From contig PWXV01000280.1 in assembly GCA_003568415.1 (NCBI GenBank), forward strand, positions 1 through 35,200: 35,200 nt of DNA, read 5' to 3'. This stretch comes from Ignavibacteriales bacterium. Lineage in GTDB: Bacteria > Bacteroidota > Ignavibacteria > T3Sed10-11. Positions 1 through 6,227 of the stretch are shown here, one piece after another. The notes beneath the pieces are model-generated. The model was not told the origin of the DNA, ran no database searches, and saw nothing but the letters and a program-made list of their open reading frames with translations. The position numbers were made by a program, and so were the translations under genes. Positions within the stretch are counted from its first letter, which is position 1; each line of letters begins with the position of its first letter.

Positions 1-121
1 CAGCCTCGCGGAAAGGGTGGGATGACCTCCGGTGATCCCACCTGTGCTCTCTGTCCGCTTAACAATACAACTCAAATTATATAGTCTTTTCTACATTCCA
101 GCCTCGCGGAAAGGGTGGGAT
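1..121. repeat. 23-bp direct repeat of the tRNA-Ser 3' tail plus hairpin
   Basis: Positions 1-23 and 99-121 are identical over 23 bp. The downstream copy is the 3' end of tRNA-Ser(GGA) (acceptor strand, part of the T-stem) plus flanking bases. The copy at 1-23 lacks the rest of the tRNA. Instead it enters a hairpin at 16-42: GGTGGGAT pairs with ATCCCACC over an 11-nt loop, which itself can form three more pairs. The repeat may extend left of the window. It could be a relic of a duplicated tRNA gene or an attachment-site-like duplication; no integrase gene is visible here. Confidence 0.75.
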
Positions 122-191
122 TCGAACCCACGGTACCCGTAGGTACACGCGCTTTCCAGGCGCGCCAGTTCAGCCACTCCTGCACCTTTCC
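107..191 (-). tRNA. tRNA-Ser (anticodon GGA)
   Basis: The reverse strand folds as a type II tRNA. The 7-bp acceptor stem pairs GGAAAGG with CCTTTCC. A D-arm is followed by a 5-bp anticodon stem around the loop CTGGAAA, which gives anticodon GGA and reads UCC/UCU. A long variable arm (around TGTACCTACGGGTACC) is typical of tRNA-Ser. The T-arm is GTGGG-TTCGAAT-CCCAC. The discriminator base is G. CCA is not encoded, so it must be added by a nucleotidyltransferase. Length is about 85 nt, normal for tRNA-Ser. Confidence 0.95.
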
Positions 192-211
192 GTGTACTCT
201 TGTATAATGGT

Positions 212-240
212 AAGGTATAAAGATTTACTTTGAAAATCAA
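212..240 (-). promoter_or_regulatory. Candidate promoter of tRNA-Ser
   Basis: On the minus strand TTGATT (235-240) is followed after 17 nt by TACCTT (212-217), about 20 nt before the mature tRNA 5' end. The spacing is ideal and the -10 is weak. The same TACCTT box appears before uvrD at 6164. Confidence 0.4.
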
Positions 241-276
241 CGGAATTTTTTAGGGTATTTTACCACATATGTGTAT

Positions 277-305
277 TTGCTGAAATGTAGAAAATATTGT
301 ATTAT
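277..305 (+). promoter_or_regulatory. Candidate sigma-70-type promoter of the STAS gene
   Basis: TTGCTG (277-282), 17-nt spacer, TATTAT (300-305). It lies about 50 nt before the ATG at 357, which has a strong Shine-Dalgarno (AGGAGGA, around 344-350). Confidence 0.5.
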
Positions 306-356
306 TGAAATTGTAATACTCAAACTGAATTTATCATTCACTCCAGGAGGAATATA

Positions 357-695
357 ATGCGCGTCCAAGATGAACTTCGCGGTGATATTGTTATTATTAA
401 ACTAAAGGGAGATATGATGGGTGAACCGGATACTGCTGCTTTTCGTGAAAAAATCCGGGAATTACTCGAGAAAGGTATGGTAAAAATAATTCTCGATCTC
501 TCGGGTGTGAAGTGGATGAATAGTTTGGGTTTGGGTGCTCTTATTTCGGCATTTACTTCCGTTAAGAATCATAACGGAGATATGGTCATAACCAATGTGA
601 CGAAAAAAGTTGAGAGTTTGTTTATGATAACTCAATTAATTAAGGTTTTTAAACACTACGATACAGTTGACGAGGCGATTGCTGCCTTAGAATGA
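357..695 (+). CDS. STAS-domain anti-sigma factor antagonist (SpoIIAA/RsbV-like)
   Basis: A single STAS domain of 112 aa, the normal length for stand-alone anti-anti-sigma factors. The strand DLSGVKWMNSLGLGAL (residues 47-62) is the family signature. Ser56 aligns with the phosphorylated serine of SpoIIAA (Ser58) and RsbV (Ser56). In the family the unphosphorylated form binds an anti-sigma kinase and frees a sigma factor; a cognate kinase phosphorylates the serine. No HPK/GHKL kinase or PP2C phosphatase gene lies nearby, so the partner is encoded elsewhere or unknown. The start is supported by an AGGAGGA site 7-13 nt upstream. A small lipoprotein gene follows after 3 nt. Confidence 0.9.
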   Translation: MRVQDELRGDIVIIKLKGDMMGEPDTAAFREKIRELLEKGMVKIILDLSGVKWMNSLGLGALISAFTSVKNHNGDMVITNVTKKVESLFMITQLIKVFKHYDTVDEAIAALE

Positions 696-698
696 AAT

Positions 699-1154
699 AT
701 GACGATGAAGTTGTATGTTTTTGGTGCAAGTGCATTATTTATTATTATTGCTCTTTTTTCTTGTGTGCCGATTGATGAGGGAGAGGGAATTCCGTTCGGG
801 CAGGAATTCAGAGTAGAATACGGGCAGGCTGTTACCCTGGAGGATGGCATTGAATTAACCTTTCTGGAATTAAAACGTGAGGCTCGTTGTCCTGATGATG
901 CTATATGCACCTGGGACGGTGAAGCCGTAATTGCTGTTGCATTGGGATATGAGGATGAATTAGGTTCTGTTATTGAGCTTACGATCCCCGGTCAGGTAGA
1001 CGCTCAAAGCAGGGAAGGGCATATATATAAAAAACACAGAAACTACCGTCTATCTTTGCGGCAATTAGATCCGTATCCACTGGTAGATCACGTGGAATCA
1101 AAACACCGGTATGTAGCGAGAGTTATAGTGGATAAAATAAATGAAGAGGAGTAG
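699..1154 (+). CDS. Small lipoprotein with RCPxDxxCxWxG motif
   Basis: A 151-aa protein with a hydrophobic signal segment and lipobox LFSC, Cys22 being the predicted lipidated residue (SPII). The mature part contains ARCPDDAICTWDGEA, the two-cysteine pattern typical of small secreted proteins of unknown function in Bacteroidota-like genomes; the two Cys may form a disulfide. The rest is predicted beta-rich. The start could be 699 or the in-frame ATG at 705. It is probably co-transcribed with the STAS gene. No function can be assigned. Confidence 0.75.
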   Translation: MTMKLYVFGASALFIIIALFSCVPIDEGEGIPFGQEFRVEYGQAVTLEDGIELTFLELKREARCPDDAICTWDGEAVIAVALGYEDELGSVIELTIPGQVDAQSREGHIYKKHRNYRLSLRQLDPYPLVDHVESKHRYVARVIVDKINEEE

Positions 1155-1190
1155 CCGATATCTCCACTCCTCTTATACAGAAAAATTTTT
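1144..1190. terminator. Bidirectional terminator between convergent lipoprotein genes
   Basis: A perfect 9-bp stem: AAGAGGAGT (1144-1152) pairs with ACTCCTCTT (1166-1174) over a 13-nt loop. AAAAATTTTT follows at 1181-1190, between two convergent stop codons. The 5' arm lies within the last codons of the upstream gene. Confidence 0.55.
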
Positions 1191-1790
1191 CTACTGCCGT
1201 TCTATTGATTCTATCAACTGAAAGAATTCCTGTTCAGCTTTATTGACCGTAGCTTCGGGACCTGTAAACTTATAAAATACCGCACCTTCCGGTCCCTCAG
1301 CTATTGCACCTATTAATTTATATCCGGGCCGAATGTCCTCACGCGGTGCCATCGGTCCTGCAGCGGCATTGTAGATACCGGTTGTCCGAACTATAGTGAT
1401 CGGGATACCGTTAACTTCAATTGATTCACGGGTTGCGACTTCTGAAGTCGGTCTTCCATCGGGTTGATCAAACTGACCGAACCAGCGGTTCACGTTTGCT
1501 TCGACACTTCCCCCTTCACCGGGACCGAAGTAAAATATTGCAACCTCACCCGTATCATCATCCCCTTCGGCTGCCGGGGTTGCATACGTTGCAACACGCA
1601 TCTGTCGTTGAGCTTCAACTTCCCAGGTATCGGGAATTTCCCAGCGCAATCCGGCTATTGCATTATTCACCGCTTCGCGCATCGTAGGGGCCGGCTCGTG
1701 ACGCGGCTGTTCTTCATCTTGTGAACAACCCGCCACCAGTAGTAAAAGTACAATCAGTAGTGCTGACAATAGGTAAATTTTATTTTTCAT
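1191..1790 (-). CDS. Putative lipoprotein, unknown family
   Basis: About 199 aa when started at the ATG at 1790, where MKNKIYLL opens a good signal peptide and lipobox LVAGC with Cys22. A longer reading from 1832 would add 14 residues before the signal and is less likely. The mature part is acidic and rich in Gly/Pro. It has W-containing repeats of the kind seen in secreted proteins with a PsbP-like or thiol-free beta fold (LRWEIPDTWEVE, VAIFYFGPGEGGSVEANVNRWFGQF). I do not recognise a named family. It is transcribed divergently from fetA, the two starts being only about 21 nt apart. Confidence 0.75.
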   Translation of the reverse strand: MKNKIYLLSALLIVLLLLVAGCSQDEEQPRHEPAPTMREAVNNAIAGLRWEIPDTWEVEAQRQMRVATYATPAAEGDDDTGEVAIFYFGPGEGGSVEANVNRWFGQFDQPDGRPTSEVATRESIEVNGIPITIVRTTGIYNAAAGPMAPREDIRPGYKLIGAIAEGPEGAVFYKFTGPEATVNKAEQEFFQLIESIERQ

Positions 1791-1811
1791 TGTATCCCTT
1801 CGTTTTGAATT

Positions 1812-2573
1812 ATGCTTTTTGAATTTAAACATGTGATAAAGAAAAAACCTGCAAACGGTTTAAAGAGTTCCATCACCGATGATCTGATATTGCGGGATAT
1901 CAATTTCGCTATCGCCGATGATTTGCCGCAACTGATTCTTGGCCCGTCGGGGTCGGGGAAGACAACATTATTGCGATTGTGCAATCGTCTCAGCGATCCG
2001 GATGAGGGGGAGATATATTTTAAAGGTGAAAATATCACGAACTATGATATCATTAAACTCCGTACGCAGGTTGGGTATGTGGCACAAATTCCGGTAATGC
2101 TCGAAGGAACAGTGTTGGATAATTTTGTCTATGCGGCACGACACGCATATAAACCAAAAACTGAAAAACAGGAATTTAAAAACGAGTGTGCAGGGTTGCT
2201 TCAATATCTGAATGTTCCCGAACGCTATTTACACCAACCTGCGGAAAATTTATCTGTGGGTGAGAAGCAGCGTGTGGCGTTGGCGCGGGTACTTATACGA
2301 AAACCGGATGTGTTGTTGCTCGATGAGCCAACATCAGCACTCGATCCGACTGCAACAGCCCGTTTTCTGGATATACTTCAAAAGTTACAAAAAGAAATGA
2401 ATATAAAGTTTATTATGGTAACGCACAGTATTGAGCAAGCCGAACGCATCGGCGGGAATGCGATTGTGTTAGTGGATGGAAAAATAATAGAACAGGGTCC
2501 GGTTTCGAAGATTATACATGCTCCGGAAAATGAGATTTCCAAAAAATTTGTAAAGGGATCACTTGATAATTGA
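1812..2573 (+). CDS. fetA: ABC transporter ATP-binding protein, FetA-like
   Basis: A 253-aa ABC ATPase with all motifs: Walker A GPSGSGKT (44-51), Q-loop Gln92, signature LSVGEKQ (147-153), Walker B VLLLDEP (167-173) and H-loop His205. The symbol is given because the next gene, overlapping by 11 nt, is a FetB/UPF0014 membrane protein. In E. coli FetAB (YbbLM) exports iron and protects against iron-driven oxidative stress. Substrate here is inferred only from that pairing. No clear Shine-Dalgarno precedes 1812, because the start region is shared with the divergent lipoprotein gene. Confidence 0.85.
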   Translation: MLFEFKHVIKKKPANGLKSSITDDLILRDINFAIADDLPQLILGPSGSGKTTLLRLCNRLSDPDEGEIYFKGENITNYDIIKLRTQVGYVAQIPVMLEGTVLDNFVYAARHAYKPKTEKQEFKNECAGLLQYLNVPERYLHQPAENLSVGEKQRVALARVLIRKPDVLLLDEPTSALDPTATARFLDILQKLQKEMNIKFIMVTHSIEQAERIGGNAIVLVDGKIIEQGPVSKIIHAPENEISKKFVKGSLDN

Positions 2574-3333
2574 ATTAACGTATATCGACCTGGGACTCGG
2601 AATTGGGCTGGTAATACTGTCAATAGGATTGTCTATTTTAGGACGCATTCAGCTTGAGAAGGATCTACTGATTGGGGCTGTGCGTACATTTGTTCAATTG
2701 ATCGCAGTAGGATATGTTTTAAATTTGGTGTTCGCTGTTGAACAATGGTATGCAATTATCCCGTTGTTGTTGTTGATGATAGGAGTTGCAATACACACAA
2801 TTATCGGTCGGCAGACTTATAAATTTAAGAATATTGTACCGATTATTACTATCTCACTCGTGATCGGAACCGGCAGCACGCTCATTCTGGTGATTGTGGT
2901 TATAATCAATGTCGATCCCTGGTATACGCCGCAGTATATTATACCTATAATGGGAATGATACTCGGTAACTCAATGAATGGTGTGGCCCTTGCAGCCGAA
3001 CGCCTTTCCTCGGAAATCATTGGAAAACGGCAACTTATTGAAACACGGCTGTCGCTCGGTGCTACGTCCCGTGAAGCAGTTTCCGATATCGTTACGGCAT
3101 CGGTGCGGGCGGCAATGATACCGACAATTAATACGCTTATGACTGTCGGAATTGTGAGTTTGCCGGGAATGATGACGGGGCAGATTCTTGCGGGCACCAG
3201 CCCGATACTTGCGGTGAAGTATCAGATTATTGTGATGTATATGATTACGGCAAGTGTAATGATTTCATCTGTACTTATAGTATATCGTGGATACAAACAA
3301 TTTTTTACGGAATCACATCAGTTTAAAGAATGA
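2563..3333 (+). CDS. fetB: UPF0014/FetB-type ABC permease
   Basis: A 256-aa integral membrane protein with about seven hydrophobic segments and the UPF0014 hallmark around YIIPIMGMILGNSMNG (residues about 126-141), followed by an ALAAERL helix and the SLPGMMTGQILAG segment. Translation starts at TTG 2563 inside the end of fetA, with AAAGGG at 2552-2557 as ribosome site, so the two are translationally coupled. It forms the membrane half of a putative iron (or other metal) exporter. Confidence 0.88.
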   Translation: MIIELTYIDLGLGIGLVILSIGLSILGRIQLEKDLLIGAVRTFVQLIAVGYVLNLVFAVEQWYAIIPLLLLMIGVAIHTIIGRQTYKFKNIVPIITISLVIGTGSTLILVIVVIINVDPWYTPQYIIPIMGMILGNSMNGVALAAERLSSEIIGKRQLIETRLSLGATSREAVSDIVTASVRAAMIPTINTLMTVGIVSLPGMMTGQILAGTSPILAVKYQIIVMYMITASVMISSVLIVYRGYKQFFTESHQFKE

Positions 3334-3377
3334 TGATATTTTGAGGATGAGGTAGTACAGAAAATACCGGAATTTAT

Positions 3378-3406
3378 TTGCAGTACTCCGCTATCTTTTG
3401 TATATT
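3378..3406 (+). promoter_or_regulatory. Candidate promoter of the alkyltransferase gene
   Basis: TTGCAG (3378-3383), 17-nt spacer, TATATT (3401-3406), about 57 nt before the ATG at 3463. Confidence 0.55.
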
Positions 3407-3462
3407 ACTTCCCCTTTACGCTCGCGTTTTTCTCGAGGTTTGATTCATATTATTAATAAACT

Positions 3463-3972
3463 ATGGCAAAAGTATACTGCACGTCTTTTGAATCCAAAAT
3501 CGGGATCATCTATGTAGCTTCAACGGAACGAGGAGTTTGCAAAATAAGTATTCCCAAGGAAACGAAAAAGAATTTTTTTAGTTGGTTACACAAGCACTTT
3601 AACGAGGATGAGGTAGAGGAAAACCGTTCCAGAAATAAACAAGTTATTGATGAGATTAACCGGTACTTTAATCGTCGCCTGACGAAATTCAACAGCCCAT
3701 TGCACCAGATCGGTACGCCGTTTCAGAAGAAGGTGTGGAGATATGTACGTCGAATACATTACGGCTCAACGATGACCTACAAGGACATTGCCGTCAAGAT
3801 CGGGAATCCCCGTGGATATCAGGCAGTTGCCAGGGCGAATGCCTCGAATCCTATTCCGATTGTTGTTCCGTGCCACCGTGTCATAGGGGCAAACGGTTCG
3901 CTCGTCGGTTACAGTGCAGGTGTAAAAACAAAAGAGTTCTTACTGGGACTTGAAGGAGCAATAATAATTTAG
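3463..3972 (+). CDS. ogt: Methylated-DNA--protein-cysteine methyltransferase
   Basis: A 169-aa O6-alkylguanine-DNA alkyltransferase, which repairs O6-methylguanine by irreversible transfer of the alkyl group to its own cysteine. An N-terminal ribonuclease-like domain (1-85) precedes the DNA-binding domain, which has GTPFQKKVW, the helix YQAVARANASNP (Arg is the finger residue) and the active site VPCHRV with Cys137. No AraC-type Ada domain is fused, so it is the single-domain Ogt/MGMT type. Its own promoter lies upstream, and the MFS gene follows after 8 nt. Confidence 0.93.
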   Translation: MAKVYCTSFESKIGIIYVASTERGVCKISIPKETKKNFFSWLHKHFNEDEVEENRSRNKQVIDEINRYFNRRLTKFNSPLHQIGTPFQKKVWRYVRRIHYGSTMTYKDIAVKIGNPRGYQAVARANASNPIPIVVPCHRVIGANGSLVGYSAGVKTKEFLLGLEGAIII

Positions 3973-3980
3973 CAGGTAAG

Positions 3981-5156
3981 GTGAAAGACGTCCCACGATT
4001 ATCAGGTTATCAAATCCGTTTTATTGCCGGTATGGCACTTGTGGTGTCATTCCGGATACTTGGTTTATCGCTACTCATTCCCATTATCGCTCTACACGGT
4101 AAGAACCTTAGCGACTCGACCATTCTTATCGGGTTAGCAGTCGGTGGTTACGGTGCAACACAAGCACTTTTTCAAATCCCATACGGCATGGCATCCGACC
4201 GGTTTGGCCGTAAACGAATGATTATAACGGGCATGCTTATCTTCAGTGCCGGATCATTCCTCGGTGGATTTGCCCAAACCATTGAAGCCCTTATCATTGC
4301 CCGTATCTTACAGGGCGGGGGAGCAGTGACCGCAACAGTGTTTGCCTTTATCAACGATGTCATCGATATCCGTCACAGAAATTTTGTCACTGCCATCATT
4401 GGTGCACCGATCGGGATATTTTTTAGCATCGGTGTAATAGCCGGTCCAATACTCGCTCACCTGTATGGTATCGATCTCTTATTCTTCCTGAGCGGAGCTC
4501 TGGGAATCATTATTACTGTGTATCTCGTATTTTTTATTCACGAAAGAAATCCTGAAGAGAAACGGGAGACGATTTCCTGGTCACAGATTGGCTCGGTATT
4601 TAGAGACCGAGCCCTGCTGAAAGTTGATGTGGCAGGACTACTGATGTATTCATCCATTAATGCCATCTTCTTTATCCTCCCTTTAATAATGGCCGAACGT
4701 TTCGGCCTGAATATGAATGAATTCACGTACATTTATTTTCCGATGATTATGGTCGCGATTGTTCTCATGCTCCTGTTTTCGAAGATCGCAGACAGGGGAT
4801 ATACCCGGGAGAGTATAATGATAAGTTTTACACTTATTGCAATCGGGTCAATAGGTATGATATTCAGTGACGGGATAGTATTGCTGGCTGTGACTGCGAC
4901 AGTAGTATTTGCCGGTGCGAATGTGATGGAACCAATTCTCCCAATTCTTGTTGGTAAAGTAGCGCGACAGCAAGTTGTCGGTACAGCGATGGGGGCATAC
5001 AGCACAATACAATTTGCAGGATCTCTCGTCGGTGCTCTGATTGTCGGTTTCTTGCTACCGTATGGATTTACCGCTGCCATATTATTTCTTACTGTGGTAG
5101 GTTGTACCGGGTTTTTGCTGGCAGTGACAATAAAAAACCCACCTCCGGCGACATAA
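3981..5156 (+). CDS. MFS transporter (DHA1-like drug/metabolite efflux)
   Basis: A 391-aa protein with 12 predicted membrane segments. The MFS motif A, GMASDRFGRKR, sits in the loop between TM2 and TM3 (about residues 71-81), and ARILQGGGAV is the TM4 motif. The GTG start at 3981 has an AGGTAAG site just before it. The N-terminal half resembles YajR/DHA1 efflux proteins, but the C-terminal YAM domain of YajR is absent. Substrate unknown; drug or metabolite efflux is a family inference. It sits in a run of closely spaced genes from 3463 to 6122. Confidence 0.85.
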   Translation: MKDVPRLSGYQIRFIAGMALVVSFRILGLSLLIPIIALHGKNLSDSTILIGLAVGGYGATQALFQIPYGMASDRFGRKRMIITGMLIFSAGSFLGGFAQTIEALIIARILQGGGAVTATVFAFINDVIDIRHRNFVTAIIGAPIGIFFSIGVIAGPILAHLYGIDLLFFLSGALGIIITVYLVFFIHERNPEEKRETISWSQIGSVFRDRALLKVDVAGLLMYSSINAIFFILPLIMAERFGLNMNEFTYIYFPMIMVAIVLMLLFSKIADRGYTRESIMISFTLIAIGSIGMIFSDGIVLLAVTATVVFAGANVMEPILPILVGKVARQQVVGTAMGAYSTIQFAGSLVGALIVGFLLPYGFTAAILFLTVVGCTGFLLAVTIKNPPPAT

Positions 5157-5159
5157 ACT

Positions 5160-6122
5160 ATGGATAACATTACACATACATTAACGGGCGCCATTGCCTC
5201 GAAAGCAGGCCCGGGGCACCATCATACTCGTCTCGTCTTCTGGATATTGATCCTGGCGGCCAATATTCCGGATATAGATTTCTTATTGCAATTTTTTGGC
5301 GACCGTATTTTTTATATGGAGCAGCACAGGGCTCTTAGTCATTCGTTTATTTTTGCACCGTTCTTTGCGGCATTTATTGCATATATTCTCAAACTTACTG
5401 TCAAGGGAATTGATTTCCGGCTGGTGTTTATGTACACCATTATCGGAATTATTATTCACATTTTCTTTGATCTCATTACCTCCTTCGGGACAATGATTTT
5501 TTATCCCATCACTAACGCGCGTTATACTCTCGATTTAATATTCATCATCGATCCATGGCTGACAGGCTCTTTAATTGTTTTTTTAATTTTCGGCAGGAAG
5601 TTTAAACAACACAGACGAAAAATAATCTGGGGCGGGATAGCGTTTGTTCTTGTTTATTTTATACTTGCATTTACGAATCGTGAGATCGTACGAACTAATG
5701 TCGAAGATTATTTTGCAGGTTACGGTATTCAGTATAATAAGATGATTGTGCTTCCCCAGCCGTTTGCCATCACCAACTGGATGGTTGCCGTCGAAACAGA
5801 TGATGCGGCATACCAAATATTTACCAACTCTTTCGAAAGTCCCGATAATTACGTGCTGCTCGATTATCCATTGCCTGAACCGAATCAATTTATTCATGCC
5901 GCGAAAGAAACTGATGAAGTGGAGTTTTTTAAATGGTTTGCCCGTATGCCGGTGTATGATTATTATAATGACAACAACGGTAGTCACATTGTTGAATTTT
6001 ATGATTTACAATTTGTCTTCAATCCTGAACTTGCCAGGCGTTTTAACGCTCCATCGCGGGCACCGTTCGTATTACAGCTTACCTTTGACGACGATGCCAA
6101 TTTGATCGACAGCGAATTTTGA
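5160..6122 (+). CDS. YdjM-type membrane-bound metal-dependent hydrolase family protein
   Basis: A 320-aa protein. The N-terminal half (1-185) is multi-pass and carries the conserved polar residues of the YdjM/DUF457 family: His6 in THTLTG, Asp38/Asp40 in NIPDID, the HRALSHS block (56-62) and HIFFDLITSFGT. These suggest metal binding at the membrane. The C-terminal 130 residues form a soluble, beta-rich, Asp/Phe/Tyr-rich domain after the last membrane helix. E. coli YdjM is SOS-induced; whether that holds here is unknown. Start at 5160 is 3 nt after the MFS stop. Confidence 0.82.
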   Translation: MDNITHTLTGAIASKAGPGHHHTRLVFWILILAANIPDIDFLLQFFGDRIFYMEQHRALSHSFIFAPFFAAFIAYILKLTVKGIDFRLVFMYTIIGIIIHIFFDLITSFGTMIFYPITNARYTLDLIFIIDPWLTGSLIVFLIFGRKFKQHRRKIIWGGIAFVLVYFILAFTNREIVRTNVEDYFAGYGIQYNKMIVLPQPFAITNWMVAVETDDAAYQIFTNSFESPDNYVLLDYPLPEPNQFIHAAKETDEVEFFKWFARMPVYDYYNDNNGSHIVEFYDLQFVFNPELARRFNAPSRAPFVLQLTFDDDANLIDSEF

Positions 6123-6140
6123 TTTTGTAAAAATTCGCTG

Positions 6141-6169
6141 TTGCATTCATCAGAGATTTTCCCTACCTT
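6141..6169 (+). promoter_or_regulatory. Candidate uvrD promoter
   Basis: TTGCAT (6141-6146), 17-nt spacer, TACCTT (6164-6169). Transcription would start near 6176, which fits a uvrD start at the ATG 6228 and not at the upstream in-frame TTG 6141. Confidence 0.5.
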
Positions 6170-6227
6170 ATTATCCCTTGTGTTTCAACGATCCGTATTG
6201 TTAACCTCTTCAATTATTAATGAACGA

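Noticed and set aside
1791-1832. Longer start for the minus-strand lipoprotein
   Set aside because: It places a highly charged stretch before the signal peptide and overlaps the divergent fetA start.
6141-6227. N-terminal extension of UvrD from TTG 6141
   Set aside because: The 29 extra residues do not match UvrD/PcrA, and the segment holds a good promoter; ATG 6228 gives the family N-terminus.
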